The notes: generated from the letters alone by a model not told the origin. Positions 1-13,640 are shown, counted from the first letter of the stretch. The stretch is 64,000 bases of DNA from Trachythela sp. YZ-2020 (GCA_016169945.1 JADLSH010000061.1:1488001-1552000), one strand, 5' to 3'. A program made the numbers and translations.

Positions 1-1
1 T

Positions 2-3000
2 ATGGCCCTGGGATTGGTTTCTTGTAAAGAGTTGGATAAATTACATGGTATACAAGCCACTGGCAGGAAGTCGTCGACAACACAACCCAGATATGTATGA
101 TCCTTTGAAGGTCAGTTGTATTACAAATACCGTATTTACTCGTTCTTTAAAATTTTAGAGTTTTTGATGCGGTGGTGTTTTTATGCTTATTTGAGGTGGC
201 GCTCTTTAAAATGGAGTTATTAATTTATTAAGTATATTAAAGATTGAAATGGACTATATTTGTTTATATTTTGGTTCTCTTATAACTGGTTGTTAGATGG
301 TACCAGTACTACAATTAAGCACCACAAATTGTAAATACTGCGGTGCTTATTCAGATGCGGCACTCTTTACTAAGTTGGCGATCACAAAGCGGCGCTTATT
401 CGAGGACGCCACTTAATCAGTGGCGGCACCCAAACAAGTAAATACGGTACAGTTGTACCAACTATTTTAAATATAGGCAGCACAATTTAACATACTTCAT
501 TAATAAAATATGAGCATCTTGTAGTATGTTTTGTGTTATATTATGTTCTTCTATTGTTGGTGGAAATAGATTCTAATACTGTAATAGTTTATAGTATCAT
601 CTGTCAATATTGTATGGTTTGTCATATATGTACAGTACATGTACTGTAAATGCCCATACAGTATTAACAATAGAGTATCATTAAATTATTTCTGTATAAT
701 ATCTTATATCTAGGTACACTGGAACTAGCCAGTCTTGATAATTTTTGCACTTAACTTTATATTTATAGAGTAAGGTTAACATTGCAAGTGTAAGTGCTCG
801 ACAGATTCAAAAGCGCATTGGGTCTTCAGGATTCACAAAAACTGTGGATACTCAAGTAAGTGAGATTATTAGAAAAGTCATTTGCCTTCTTAGCTTTTGT
901 GCAATACATCTACTCCTGGGTAAATTAGCTCTTGTCTCTGTAGTTAACCCATTAATTAAGATGGAATGCATCTGCATCATAATGGGAAATCAAGGGAAGA
1001 GTTTTGCATTTTAATGGGGTTAACATCACTTGTACATGGACCGACAAATCTATCACCTCTATGTGTCAGGCTCAAATTAGCTTTTATATTTGTTTATGAA
1101 CAACTGATCATAATATTAACCCCATTATCTGTCGGTGTGCTCAAATGTGCACTGCTTTATTTACTACACCAGACAATTTTACTTGTCAGTGGAAGAGTAC
1201 AGCCAGTAAATCGGTTTACTTGACATTATTTTCAATATTTCAATCCTGAGGTGGAGACACTCAAGAAAGCTAAAGAAGCAAATCAGCAGGGACGGTGGTG
1301 GATCAAGGCAGATGGTTGCGATATTCGGAAAGGTTTAAGAGAAAGTGTGCGTGGAACATGGGCTGAGACGAGGATTTGGGTGATGGTTCATTGCAAATAT
1401 TGTTTAATGAATACAAGGCAAGATGTTCATTTGTTAGAGTATTGGTACATCTGTGAGATTGAATTGGACATTTAAAGATATAGACAAAGTGCAAAGTGAC
1501 CTACAGCATGATTTAGATTTTCTAGAAACTGGTTCCAAAACTGCAAACTTAGCATACAGTAAAGCAGTTAAAGAGGGTAAGACAATCGAGAAGTCAATGA
1601 TGGAATTGGCTTGGGCTGCTACTGGATTTGATGATCTCATTAAGAAACTTCAAAGTATACGCAGGGATTTGGATGCATTTGTTGGTGGTGATAAAGATGT
1701 TGATATATGTGCAATCAAGTTGGAGCTTCTTAATTACCTCAAAGGACTATTTTCTAAGAAACGAGTAGCTGCGACTCATTTACTGGTATTTATGATTGCG
1801 GATGAGCTGAGAAATAACAAGCCATATGCCATCCCCATACGCTTCATGCCATATATGTCACTAACTGATGGAAAATTAAGGGAACTTGAAATTCAGTTAG
1901 AAGATGCAATGAGAAGTAAAGGGATGACAGTTGTAGGTGTGTTGTGAATTTCTTTATAATCCTTTGTCTTAGTTTGACTAAGTGGTTGGTAATCTCAACC
2001 CCAAATTATACTGCTACAGTGAAGTATTTTTGAGTGAAAAAAATGGAATTATTTTGCCAAAAGTATTTAATTGTTTAATATTTCACTAAAATATATCTTA
2101 GACAAGCATTAGGGTGCACTGGATATCATATCCGGCCGGATATCCGGCCGGATAATGAGTTTTTTCGACTATCCGGTATCCGGCCGGATATTTTCATTAT
2201 CCGGCCAATAAATATGCAATAAAAAGACAGGAATTGGACACCAACGCAACAAACAAAAGAACAATATTATATTAATTGGTTTACACACTTTACTGTCGCA
2301 GTATTTCTGGTTATAGTTAACTAGCAAATAACTACCTTAGTTCCTTAAATAGACAAACAAAAATTAAAAATGTGAAATATGTCAACTGACTCAACTTGTA
2401 AGTTGTTACAAAAAACTTAAAACTACCTGACTAACTTTGGTCATATAACTCAGTGATATAAGTAATAACTGCGTAGCACTTGTAGTTTCTACCACGTTAT
2501 TTATATAATTTGTTATTTACATGAGTCAGAACTTTCTCGCGTTGTGATGGATGAAGAGAAGTTTCTCTCCTTTGATGGGAAGGAGTCTGCTCCGTTTATC
2601 CTCAAAAATGTTGCCATACTCAGAGTACATTCTCTCCGAGAATACTGACGACGAAGGCGTGCACAGCAATTTACGAGCAAGCTCGCGTAACAGTGGAAAT
2701 CCGGTCGTTTTCCCCCACCATTCGTAAAAATAAAATTCTTACCTTTCAAAGTGTTCAGCATTCACCAAACAAAAGTTGCCCCAGGCCCCCCAGTCCTCTA
2801 TTATATTCCCTTCCCGATTCGCAGATTAATGAGATATATTTTTTTCCCCACAGTTTTTTGCCTAATTCATTATAATTTAATTAATTTTGATGCAAAACAC
2901 TGAAAACAGCGAAGACGCTTAACATTTTACAATTTCAGCATCATTGCATTGATGCACACCCTTATTCAACCTGAAATGGAGGCCCTGAAGTCTTGAATAA

Positions 3001-4530
3001 GAAAATATCCGGTATCCGGCCGGATATCCGGGCCGGATATTTTTCAACTATCCGGCATATCCGGTATCCGGCCGGATAGTAAAAAGTACTATCCGGTGCA
3101 CCCCTAACAAGCATTTCATTGTATCTGACCAAACTATCTGGCAATTGCTGTATATACAATTACCATAAACCTCCGAATATAAGTCCCCCCGAATATAAGC
3201 TACCCCTGCATATAAGCCCGCTTGTTTATCACTATTGTGATTTTTTTGTCCAGGTTTCACAACAGACGGCGAATTTAATTCTTTGCGAACAATGGGAATT
3301 ACACGTCCAATATCTGTAATTGAACTTATAAAGAGTGCAAAAAACCAAGCAAGGAGTATTCATGTGAAGACCATATTTACATACTTTAAACTGGATGGAA
3401 AAGGTGCAGATTGAATTGATTCTCATTTCAATTTTTTTTACCCCTTTTTGTATCAAATCAGAGTAGAGTTTCTGTTCCAGTTGAAAAGAGCTGTAGCTAT
3501 TTATTTTTTTAATAGGTCATCCAATTTGTGCACATGCAGCTGTTCCCCTGTCAGAGGTCCTATGGCTGAATGAATTCATATCTGAACGTCAAGAAGATCC
3601 AGAGTCATTTAAAAATGCTGTTTGCATTTTACGAAGGAAATTATTCCCATTTATGCATGATCCACACCCTTGGGTGCAAGGTACAGTTTTTTATACACAC
3701 TGTAATTAGTTTTCTGAAGTGGTTGGTATTTGTTGAGTGTGATGTTATCATAAGCAATTATTAGACCTACCCGGGAACGTTGCGAGAAATGCAACTTAGG
3801 TCCTCCCGTGGGAATTGAACCAACGCAGGTTGAATTGATTGTCACCTTCTAACGTGCAATACACCCTCCTTTAGTATTTTACTGTGTCTAATGCCAGACA
3901 ATTCTACTTGCCAAGTACCTCTTGTAAGTTGTAACCATTAAACACTGAACCAACATGTGTTGTTATATTTTGATAGGAAGACCTGAAACAACTGGAGAGA
4001 TCATGAAATCTATTATGGCTATTTTACTCTACCGGAAAAGTATTGATGATCTCAAGAACCATGCCAGTGATCCTGCTAATTTTGCTGACAACCTATACCA
4101 GCCAGAGAAAGATGCAAATGGTGAGAGAGTACATCATCGTGAAGATCACAACCATCTGCTAAAGCGTATAGTTTCAAGGCTTCGAGAAGGGCACATCCCA
4201 GGCTTAGACCTACGACACCTCAGAGATGCCCTACATGATCCTTCAACTGGTTTGACATACGAGGCACTCACAGGAAAGAACAAGCAGTCTGTGCCAGATT
4301 GTGAGCGTCTCATAGGTCCCGGTGTTATTACTTTTCTGGAACGAAAAGGTCACACGACTGATGCCTGCATCATAAAGCGTCTACACAACTGGCACAAAGC
4401 AGTGGATGGACGGGGGTTGTCAGAAATGCAGAGGTCGACCTATTGTAAGGAGATGAAGGAGTGGCTATTAGCTGATTGGATGCCTTGGTTCAATACTCTG
4501 CCCGATTATACCACCATTGATGTCAATAGG

Positions 4531-4572
<42 letters not shown>

Positions 4573-5801
4573 GGGTGGCGCAAAAAATGTTCACGCGTTT
4601 GATTTAGTTTAGCGAAAGAACTATAAGCGCTACGTTCTTCAAAAAAATGTTGTCGTATCCAGAAAGGCCTAACTTAAATTTTGATTTATATAACACGTGT
4701 ATTTTCGTTTAGTATTACCCGAGATATTGGTAAATCAATTTGAAAACGCATTTCCGAAAAGTTCCAAAATTAGCTAAAATAGGCTAATGAAGTATTTACA
4801 AAGAACACAACTTACAGCAGTAAATATCGGAATAACTTTATTTTTCGAAACTTTGATGCTTTTCAAATTATAATAAAACAAAAAGTAAACGGGGAAAACC
4901 ATTCGCCGTACGTTCCAATTCAATTCATACAAACGAATATTTGTGACAAAATACTAACATTTTAACACATTTAATACGCCAATTTTAGCAAATTTTTCAT
5001 GTTTTCGAAACTTCGTTCTAAATTTAATTTCGCGATATCTTGGTCAATGTTGCACGTAAATAAACACGGCATATTTCAAAATTTAAGTTAGGCTATTACG
5101 AATACAGCTACACTTATTTGAACAACCTAGCTCTTATAGTTTTTTTGTTCTAGTAAATCAAACGCGTGAACATTTTTTTGTGCCACCCGGTATATATATA
5201 TATATATATATATAAAATGTTCATGGTCTATAATCAATTCTGTGGTTTAGAGAAAAAAATTATTCACTACGTAATATGCTGTTTAATATTTATAACTAGA
5301 AGAATTAAAGGCATATGTGGTCTGACTCAAGAGATTGTAATTGGCCTTGTAGCCAACCTCGAGAGGAGAGAGCAGCGGCGTGTGGAGTATAAAGATCGAG
5401 GTCTTCCCCCAGAGCACCCTCGGGCATCAGGATCAGATGATGTTGAAGGAATTATTGGTCTCATGCACGAGATGCTTGGTGACATATTCGACATGAAACA
5501 GTTTATTGATGCCCAAAGGAAGATTTTTAATGAGTTCACAAAGCGAATTGACCCGGATTTAAAATTCTTTTATTGGTCTGGAACCAAGGAACGGTACACA
5601 GATTTCGAATTGCCCTCATTTAATCAGCCATCCAATGGAACTGGCAAAGAGAGACTAGACAAGGTAAACCTGTCACGACGAGGTGACCCAGGGCTGTTCG
5701 TAGCGAACAGGGCATCCTTGCCGCAGAGGGGACAGCTTACAGCAAGGGCAAAGTTTCATAGGGATCCTGTGGAACTGCCACCAGTGCAGAGGTTAACTTA
5801 A
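2..5801 (+). CDS. multi-exon uncharacterised host gene (possibly 5' partial)
   Basis: I read seven exons with GT/AG junctions and matching phase: 2-94, 769-855, 1251-1936, 3254-3403, 3516-3680, 3977-4529 and about 5303-5801, where TAA ends the frame. Conserved-looking blocks are WWIKADGCDIRKGL in exon 3, TDGEFNSLRTMGITRP in exon 4 and LTYEALTGKNKQ in exon 6. The protein resembles a large family of uncharacterised sponge/cnidarian proteins as I remember it; I know no function and see no catalytic motif. Exon 3 changes reading frame near 1360 (apparent loss of one base after TGGGCT) and again near 1435, so this copy is either damaged or contains sequencing indels. Introns 3 and 6 are occupied by a hAT-like and a mariner-like MITE. 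The ATG at 2 may be an internal Met if the gene continues to the left of the window. Confidence 0.65.
129..448. mobile_element. MITE with ACCGTATTTACT termini, in intron 1
   Basis: Inverted ends ACCGTATTTACTCG and CAAGTAAATACGGT enclose about 320 bp of non-coding sequence with repeated GGCGCTCTTT-like motifs. Related sequence recurs at 15.95-16.26 kb. No ORF. Confidence 0.6.
2110..3106. mobile_element. non-autonomous hAT-like element, 997 bp
   Basis: The ends read TAGGGTGCACTGGATA and, inverted, TAGGGGTGCACCGGATA, the typical form of hAT inverted repeats. A perfect 8-bp duplication ACAAGCAT flanks the element at 2102-2109 and 3107-3114. Subterminal CCGGCCGGATA repeats lie at both ends. No transposase frame is present, so it depends on another element. 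It sits in intron 3 of the first gene. Confidence 0.9.
4571..5190. mobile_element. mariner/Tc1-type MITE inside a (TA)n tract, about 620 bp
   Basis: Terminal inverted repeats of about 37 bp begin CCGGGTGGCGCAAAAAATG on the left and CCGGGTGGCACAAAAAAATG on the inverted right. Subterminal inverted similarity extends further inward. Both ends abut (TA)n, consistent with a TA target. No coding capacity. It lies in intron 6 of the first gene. Confidence 0.85.
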
Positions 5802-5849
5802 GAACAGTCAACATGTATCTACTATGAATAAAGTTTAGTTTTGTGGACA

Positions 5850-6017
5850 ACACCATATATTTCTATTTCTGCAGAGCTTTCGATCTGTGTGCCAGTGGTC
5901 GCCATAAGCGCGAATATATAACAGAATTGAACAGTTCGTTCAATTACATTACCTGCACTGGTGAAGGGATCTGGGTGCACAGTTCCAAAGCTCTGCAGAA
6001 ATAAAAATATGTGGTGT
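5850..6017. mobile_element. short MITE, about 170 bp
   Basis: Inverted ends ACACCATATATTTCTATTTC and its near-complement ending ATATGTGGTGT flank a non-coding core that also contains inverted CTGCAGAGCTTT. The remaining 5802-6298 stretch shows no gene. Confidence 0.6.
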
Positions 6018-6298
6018 TTTTCACAAAACTTGTTTATCGAATGATCACCACACCATGCAAACGTACAAAGTCAAAGACCATATATTTATTGGAATTAGTT
6101 GACCACTAAGGTCCAGTTCACACTAGGCCGGACAAATTTGGAACTGGACGAATATTTGCACGATTACACCTTGCATTCGCACATGATCAAATGAAACCAA
6201 GCAAATCTGAGCACTGCTAAACGGACAGATTCACACCAAAAAAATAAGGTCCACAATTCGTCCCTTACAGCATTTGTCTGGTCTTTTGTGAACAGGGT

Positions 6299-7063
6299 CT
6301 AATTGACTCTTTTGCTGGCACTGATGACTTGTTTATCCCATAAACCTTTCTTGCTGATATTAATTGTCAAATAGTATCCAACCATGCAATAGGTGGTACA
6401 AAAACGAATCTTTTTCACAGATACATCAAGTGATTTGTCGCACAGGACTGGGTGAACATATTGTGTGAGTTCTTTTGCTATGAAGCCTACTTTTTCATAA
6501 TCTGACGAAGACATAACATAAACTGCAATTGCATGCTTGTCATAAGGGTTGTTTGGCTCAGCTTCAATCTTTGCAAATACATGTCTGTTATGTTCTTCGA
6601 GGTAGATGAAGGCTTCCTCAAGGGCGTTTTGTCTATCTACCGTATAACAAGTTCCCAGAACCTTAAATGGCAAACAATGATCTATGTCCTCAATTGGCTA
6701 CACAAACTCATCACCATCTTCAAACATGTAGTCATCGTGTAGAGTGTTGGACACTGAAGGGTTGCTTCCACTGCTCCTAGATCTTCTAGAGGTGGCTTTC
6801 TCTGGAACTAGCTTCCACAGCACTGTATACTTCTCGCCATGAATTACTATTTCACAGTGAGAAGTACAAGTGAATATTCCTGGTTGAATGTTCACCAACT
6901 CGCTTTTTAGGATTACACCTTTAAGTATCTCTGTATCTTTCTTGAATTGGACAAAGGCAAATTCCAAGATCATCACTGGGAATTGGGGGATTTGCCACGA
7001 AACAGAAGACAATTGATCAACATGAATGATCTCACAGGAAAATTCTTGACAATTAATATCACC
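6299..7063 (-). pseudogene. HIRAN-like domain protein, broken by an in-frame stop
   Basis: Reading leftwards from 7063 the frame is open except for one TAG at about 6698-6700, after which it continues without a shift to 6299. The downstream part has a HIRAN-like pattern: PFKVLGTCYTVD, then EAEPNNPYDKHAIAVYV, then EKVGFIAKEL. HIRAN domains bind DNA 3' ends in some helicases, but many metazoan transposon-like proteins also carry them. The upstream part (WQIPQFPVMILEFAFVQF, EIVIHGEKYTVLWKLVPEK) is unknown to me. The N-terminal side stops at a hairpin element (7086-7279). I call it a pseudogene or an exon with a nonsense mutation. Confidence 0.5.
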
Positions 7064-7085
7064 TTAAATATGAGAAGAAATACAT

Positions 7086-7279
7086 ATATAATTGAGAATA
7101 ACGACTCAACAATTTGTACTTGGCATCTTTATTACTAATAGTTTCGTACCACCGATGTGGCACTCATCAGATAAATAATAATAGGCTTATTTATCTGATG
7201 AGTGCCACATCGGTGGTACGAAACTATTAGTAATAAAGATGCCAAGTACAAATTGTTGAGTCGTTATTCTCAATTATAT
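7086..7279. mobile_element. near-perfect palindrome (fold-back MITE)
   Basis: Two arms of about 90 bp are almost exact reverse complements around a short AATAATAGGC centre. Arm sequence includes TTTCGTACCACCGATGTGGC and its complement. No ORF. A (TA)n tract follows at 7321-7368. Confidence 0.9.
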
Positions 7280-7315
7280 TAATGCTCTGGTTTTCCACAT
7301 TTTTATAACAACTCA

Positions 7316-7371
<56 letters not shown>

Positions 7372-7733
7372 TCTCAAATTAATGAATAATTAAATTAGCA
7401 AATACAACAATCTTGTCACATATATTTTGTGTTCAATGTATAGACCACAGTAAGACTTTTTAAATGTGTTTATTACACAAAAATACAATGTCATGTCAAT
7501 TTTTGTGTCAGTTTAATTCTGTGAAACATTCTAACTATAAATTATAGAACCAGTAAAAAAATGACAGTGTATTTTAAATGCAAAACTCAACACAGCAACC
7601 AATCAACTGAACACTTCAGAACAATTGAACTCACTTGACTGTTCACCACATGATTTTTATAACTGTTCTCTTGAGTTTGTAAAACACTTCAGACAACAAA
7701 AAACACTTGGTGCACTTCATAACTTCAACTTAC

Positions 7734-9812
7734 CATCGGAGTTTGGCAATTGTGTGCATGCGACCAATTCAGAATTATCATGACCATTTTGTTCACCAGT
7801 TGCTTGGTCCTATGAATGGTTACAACATATTATATGACACCAGCCCTGATATACTATATGACACAGGAATTAATTTCAGTTGAAGTGGGTGCATTAGAAC
7901 AAATGGGCTAAAGATATTTGGGAAAATTTGGTATAATAGAAGGACTAGTCACAATATATTACCTTGACTAAATGAGAATTAACCTTTTCCCCACTTTTTG
8001 TATTGATGTTGCCAACAGCCATTTCATTTGCATAGCCATCTGCCAGTTTACTTAGTAAGTTAAGAATGATAACTCAACTGAAAAAAATATTTTGTATTGC
8101 AAATTCTTCAGATAATCTATAGACAATCATTTAATTTACGGTATAAGGATACTTCCCACAGAGATACTGGACATCTTCAGGAAGATCAACCTCACATTTC
8201 TCCAGGGGAACAGTTGAGTTGGTATTCAAGTCAAATACTGTTTGGTGTCTGAAAACTTTCTCAACCTTGCTGAAACAATTTTTGTAGTCCTCAGTTCCTC
8301 CTTTCTTTATCAATAGTTCCAACAAATCCACAGTTGAATGTTTTACAAAACGAAATGCTGTGCATATGCCAACACCTTTCACATTTGTAAGGTAGTCACA
8401 ACCAGCGGCTATACACATTTGCCGAAACTGGTTTTGGTTTAGATTTAAACCACCCAATATTTCTTCAAGTTGGAAATATTCACCATCTCCACTTAGTTTG
8501 AGTTTAACCATCACCTAACAGGCAGACATGTAAATAAATTAGTTTTCTAACTTCTTACAAACTAGTTATGCACCAGTCATTCAAAACCTCCTGCAAACCC
8601 CCACCAAACCCTCACTCTAGGCATAAAGGGTAAACTAGTGAATAGGAGGTAATTGCCCTGAGTATGCGGGCCTGAGGTGTGGTGTCTGGAATTTAAATGA
8701 CTAACTGCGTAGAGAATGTGCCTCTCAGTCCAATAATGTTTGCAGTCATCCAACAAACTACACGTTTTTGTGCTGAACAATACCTGTGTTATGGAGGCTA
8801 CCTTGTCAGTTGTTCCATATTAATAATTATGTAACTTTTACTTGGTTGAGTTAAAGAGTATAATTCCCCAGGTTCCTCCTTACAAACCTTCTGACATCCG
8901 TAAACCAACAGGTCCGAATCCTCTGTGATCCCAAAATCTGCATGGCCATTTAAAAGCATGTGAGCAATTTGTGCATCAGTTTCATAAGGTGACACAACAT
9001 ACTTTACATTGTGTGCCAAACAAATCTTTCAAAGAAAATAAATAGACAATGCGTCAATAGTTTATAAAACACTGCAATACCACTGCCATTATTTATTTCG
9101 CCTACAAATTAATATCATTTTTTTACATAGACAAGTTTGTCTACTAATGTAATTACATACATTTATGCAAACGACAATATCTTCGAAGGTCATTGATGCA
9201 GCTCGGCTATGTAACTTATTTACTTCAGATTTTGATATGCCTGGTTTTTCAGCCTGTTTTAAAATCTTTTCACGTACACTGCAAATAAAAGATAAAACTT
9301 AAGAAATAAAACACGACAAGTTTGGGTCTCAACAGACTGGGAATATTGGACAAAACAATAACAACATTGACTTTCTTATAATATGTACTCACATTTGCCG
9401 TCTTTCATGTTCGCTAGCTTTTGCAGGCAGGGCAAATCCATCGAAGACAACAAATGGTATAACCCCGGATTTTTTTACTATCCGTAGACGTGCTTCAAAA
9501 ATATCACCAAGTCTATAAATATCAGTATAAATATAAACAAACGTCGAGTCGTTATAAGGTCTTAGGCTAAACGTACCATGTGTATAATAGTTTTCATACA
9601 ATTATTTTATAATAATTTATGTGAATGATGTTCAACAAAATTTCCCAAGAAATTGCTTACCTTTCGCGACTTCCAGTTCTGTCAATAGATACACATAATG
9701 CCTTATGTATCCAACAAGAAGCGTCTATTGCTGCAGTTTCACCCGAAAATATCTGCAAGTTACATTCTTTGCTGTATTTTTTGACAAAAGGCAACAGACC
9801 ATTAATTCCCAT
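7734..9812 (-). CDS. EXO1: EXO1-type 5'-3' exonuclease/flap nuclease (XPG/FEN family)
   Basis: Exons on the minus strand, in gene order: 9661-9812, 9393-9512, 9161-9278, 8888-9025, 8140-8514, about 7963-8050 and 7734-7809. The first five join in frame. It starts MGINGLLPFVKKYS as expected for EXO1. XPG-N features are AIDASCWIHKAL and VIPFVVFDGFALPAKASE; XPG-I features are YVVSPYETDAQIAHML and ITEDSDLLVYGCQKV; the helix-hairpin-helix region is CIAAGCDYLTNVKGVGI. EXO1 acts in mismatch repair and end resection in the nucleus; the aspartates in those motifs bind the catalytic metals. The exon 5 to 6 junction leaves one base unresolved, and no long C-terminal tail is found before 7.7 kb, so the 3' part is truncated or lies in exons I cannot see. 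Confidence 0.85.
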
Positions 9813-11405
9813 ATTGAATATTCATGAACCTTTTGAAATTGATGTTCACTCAACCATAGTCAACATGCAAATGAACGGATTTTTATTTTCGCCCATCATG
9901 CTTTGCGCTGCCAGTTCGCACACCGCCTGGCTTTTTTCTGTAAACTAGCTAGATATACTAAATAATGTACTATATTGACAGCTTCATATTTCCGGTCAAA
10001 ACAATAGAAGCTCAAAACTTCATAATCACATGAATCGCGTGAATAACTATTCTTTAAACTTGAATATAGATTGTTTTCAAAAGAATATTATTTGCATCCA
10101 ATAATTCTGCACCAGATTTATTTTTCAGTAACATTCAAGGCTTTAGTTTAGCTCCAGATATTTATAGGTCAAGGTGCTCAAAATCGCTGGTTGACAATTC
10201 GTTCAACCTTTCTCGGTGTCTCGAGTTTATAATTATATAATATAACATTTCAAACATCTCTTCTCGTGTCTTCGGTTAAAGAATGTATCCTACAACAACA
10301 GATGGTTCCTGAAACCTTTTCCAGAGTGTATGACGACACAAAATACTATAGTATAGCTTCAATAATACCCCAATCATTCACAAACGCGTGACACAATTAA
10401 ACCACGCAAGTTGTAAAATTCGCCATTCCTTTCCTTCTTACACGCTTAATATGGCTTTACCCGATAGTGTAGCATTTCCTTAGTTCTCCTGCCTGGTTGT
10501 GAGAATTTTTGTTCATTATAACGCGCAAAAACGACATATTTTTAGTTACCAAAACCTTCACGCAATATAGATCCCTATGTTTGTTTTGAAGCGAACCCAT
10601 CTAATGACGTCACAAAGGTCATTGACCCCAAAGATAATTTTTTGAGAATTTGATCCAAGATGGCGGCCGATGAGCAAATTTATCACATTTTACTTGCACT
10701 TTACTCGCAAACAAAAATGTTACAGCAAAAAATAGTAACATTCTCATAGTTAGGTGGTCCAGTAAGATTAAATAAGCCAATAAAAATTTTCGTTGCCAAT
10801 ATCCTTTAAGACTAAGTCTGTTGTACTTCACTTCATTCAGATAGATAGGATTCATTTACTATATTATTATTTACTAACATCTATCCTGCATAACCTGGAC
10901 AATAAGTATGCCATTATAGAGGTCAACGCAGTGCAACTGGGACAATTTCTCTTAATATTCTTTCTAGAAAACCTTATCAATCAATCATGTAATAAGCCAG
11001 TTAATTTTATTTGATATTCTATATTTGATATTCTAAAAATCAATATTTGCAAATGCTAATGTGCGGGTTGGAATCGAACCAACCTGAAAGTTATGTTACA
11101 TGTTGCAATTTTGCAGGTTTCCGATGAGTGCGGATGTTGGGTCTGAAATAAGGCATTCCCTTTCTTACGCTGCATGTAATTTGGTTTTCATTTACGCAAA
11201 AGTATAGAACACAGACACAGATACAATATTATACAAAAGCTATAATTAGCTATTTATTTGGTGCTCGCAACAATATTTATACTGGAACTGTATAACCTGA
11301 AAACGGCCCAAATGGCGGTTTCCAGGAACAGTTATAAAACAATCAAATTTAGAAGAAAAAATATAAACAAAAGTGAAATGTAGTGTTTTATGTATATTTA
11401 CAAAA
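9813..11405. other. non-coding stretch upstream of EXO1
   Basis: The divergent side of the EXO1 start. I see no supported exon. At about 11,060 there is a fragment GGTTGGAATCGAACCAACC, which resembles the B-box end of a tRNA-derived SINE in reverse. The rest is AT-rich unique-looking sequence. Confidence 0.4.
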
Positions 11406-13185
11406 TTATTTTTTGGTAATTCTAGGCACTGAAGTTCCCTGTGGAATAGATCTCGCCTCAGAAGACACGTTCGAATGCGATATTGGGGTTGGAACGGCTA
11501 AAATAGCATGCAGTGGTGCTGTAGAGTTTGTTTTATGTGAAGCCATAGAAGAAGGTGCGGCAGAAAAGCAAACTGTTGATGCTGTGCTGCAAGATGTTTC
11601 CTGGGAGACAATAACTGGCTGGGTATTTGATGTGGTTGACATTGCTTGGTTGCCAGACGACGGCGATCCAATATATGCGGAAATGTTGGGGTGAACGACT
11701 GAAAGTGCTGATTTTGCTGCCGTTGACGTACTTTCTGGAATGGAATTCAAAAATGTATTAAAAGATGAACTAACGTAAGATGATTCAAATGGAAAGGTTA
11801 AACTACCTGATGAAAGTGAACCAAACGTTCCTGTTTGTGTTTCTGAAGCGGGTGTGTGACCAGCAAAATTCCCAAATCCTTTTGCCGCTAGAGAGCAAAT
11901 TTTTGTCTTTGCAAATTCAGCTCCTGTTCCTTCAGTGCCCCATACCCATGTAGAACCATGCGTTGCCTTTTTGTTGTTTTTCTTCCTGGTCATGATGACC
12001 ACGTCGTAACCTTTCAGGTGCAACTGATTCGCCTGTATCACACGGATATATAGATTAATTAATCTTACAGAAGGTCTTGCACCTCTTATTTAAGGGGCAA
12101 GCCTCATTCGTCCCCAGTCGTCTCTATAAATATTTGATTGTATTATGGAATAGAAGATATAAGTCCTATGCGATCTCCAAACTAATTGTGTCATCTATTC
12201 TATAATTAAATAGAATACATACAACCTACCTTCAGCTGTACCTTTATGAAAGAAGCGACCTTTTGGATGATAAATAATTTACAATTCAAATACTGCATGT
12301 GAGCATGTTATATATAATTTTAAAGCTAATAAAGCCCGCGGCACACGAGAGCTCTGGGTGGTTTTTTATGCATAGCCCTGCTTGAATTATATCTGTGATT
12401 ATATATAGGGTTAGAGTTAGAATTGGAGTTAGGGTGAGGGTTAGCTTTAAATTATATATTTCGTGTAAGGCTACATATTAAATAATTTACCAGAACTCGC
12501 AAGGCGGTTTGATCAGCCACGTTCTCTAGCTGAGAATTGGCTACCTCGCGAGGTCATGATAAAATGATCTATCGTGTTTGATATGAGAGTAACTTGCTAA
12601 GCTATGACCTTGCTTGGTGGTGAGCCGAGCCAAGCCTAGAGCTATCGTGTGCGGCATGCTTAAGATGTTGAAAATGAATTCCAGAACTAAATGTTACAAA
12701 ATGTTTGTGTCCTCTTGTTTCTTCTCAAGTGTTGAGTTTCAAGATGGAACTTTTATTCGGAGTTTGTTTCCTACTTTATTTCATGAAGTTATCGGCAGGC
12801 AACGGATTTATGAACTTTGTACGGCGAACGTCAATTTTTATGACAAATGCTACTTGTAAAGACGTTTATTAAATTGGGGATAAAAAGTAATGCGTAGCCG
12901 TAGGCAGTGCATGCCAGTGTTCATATAGTATGCAGTACAAGATGTCGAAACGTTTAATAATTGTCTTAGAAATAATAGTATTTAGAAAAATCGCAAATAT
13001 AGAACTAGCTTCGTATCTTGTAACCTTGTTCACATGCGAATAAAGACATTTTTGAAAACTAAATCACTTACATATGATAGCATTCTCTCTTTCGTTTCTG
13101 AGGCAGGCTGCTTGTTTTGAACGGTTTCTTTCACTTTCCGTTTTGGGAAGGAACAACTGCAGTTCGAGCAATCATTTCCACGTAG
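11406..13185 (-). CDS. two-exon minus-strand gene fragment, Ser/Thr/Gly-rich product
   Basis: Exon 13072-13185 (38 codons, ending TCATAT|GTAAGTG) joins in phase 0 to exon 11406-12032 (acceptor TGATACAG). The first exon has NDCSNCSCSFPKRK, a Cys cluster next to a basic patch. The second begins ANQLHLKGYDVVIMTRKKNN and becomes a low-complexity Ser/Thr/Gly tail ending at a stop. The basic stretches could be nuclear localisation signals; I do not recognise the family. Earlier exons are not identified. About 12,400-12,460 in the intron holds degenerate GGTTAG repeats. Confidence 0.45.
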
Positions 13186-13640
13186 CTATATGGTTTAAAA
13201 AACCACACTCTTCGCACTTCTTCTGACAACCTGTTGCGTAAATTGATCATCAGTTTTCCTACTGAATAAAGGCAGGTGCATCAGCCAGGAAAGGAAGCTC
13301 AAGGGGAAAAAGAGGTTTCTTGTTTCTTTTTTGTACTGACCTTATAGTGTGAACTATTCTAAATTTTGGGCATCTCGTTCAATGGAACAGACTGTTGAAC
13401 GTTAAAAGCCTTCAGCATTCTGTTCCATCGGCATTGAGCGAGATGCTTAAACTCGTGTGGCCGAAATCAAAACTACCCTTTTATATATATATTTCTAAAA
13501 TTCATTAATTATTCATAGGCAAAATACAAAGGAAACTCATGACCCGTAGCGGATCTATATATTTGATATAGACTTGCTCAAATTTTCTCCTTCAATTTTT
13601 ACAGCGTAGATAACATCAATCTTCAAAATTCCAACGCCAG
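13186..13640. other. no gene seen
   Basis: AT-rich sequence with one pair of inverted motifs, GGCATCTCGTTCAATGGAAC and GTTCCATCGGCATTGAGCGA, around 13,366-13,445 that may be a small MITE. No supported ORF. Confidence 0.35.

Noticed and set aside
11383..11694. Plus-strand 103-codon frame
   Set aside because: Antisense to the Ser/Thr-rich exon, which has splice support and a matching upstream exon.
12400..12460. Telomere-like GGTTAG tract
   Set aside because: Only a few degenerate units inside an intron; not a telomere.
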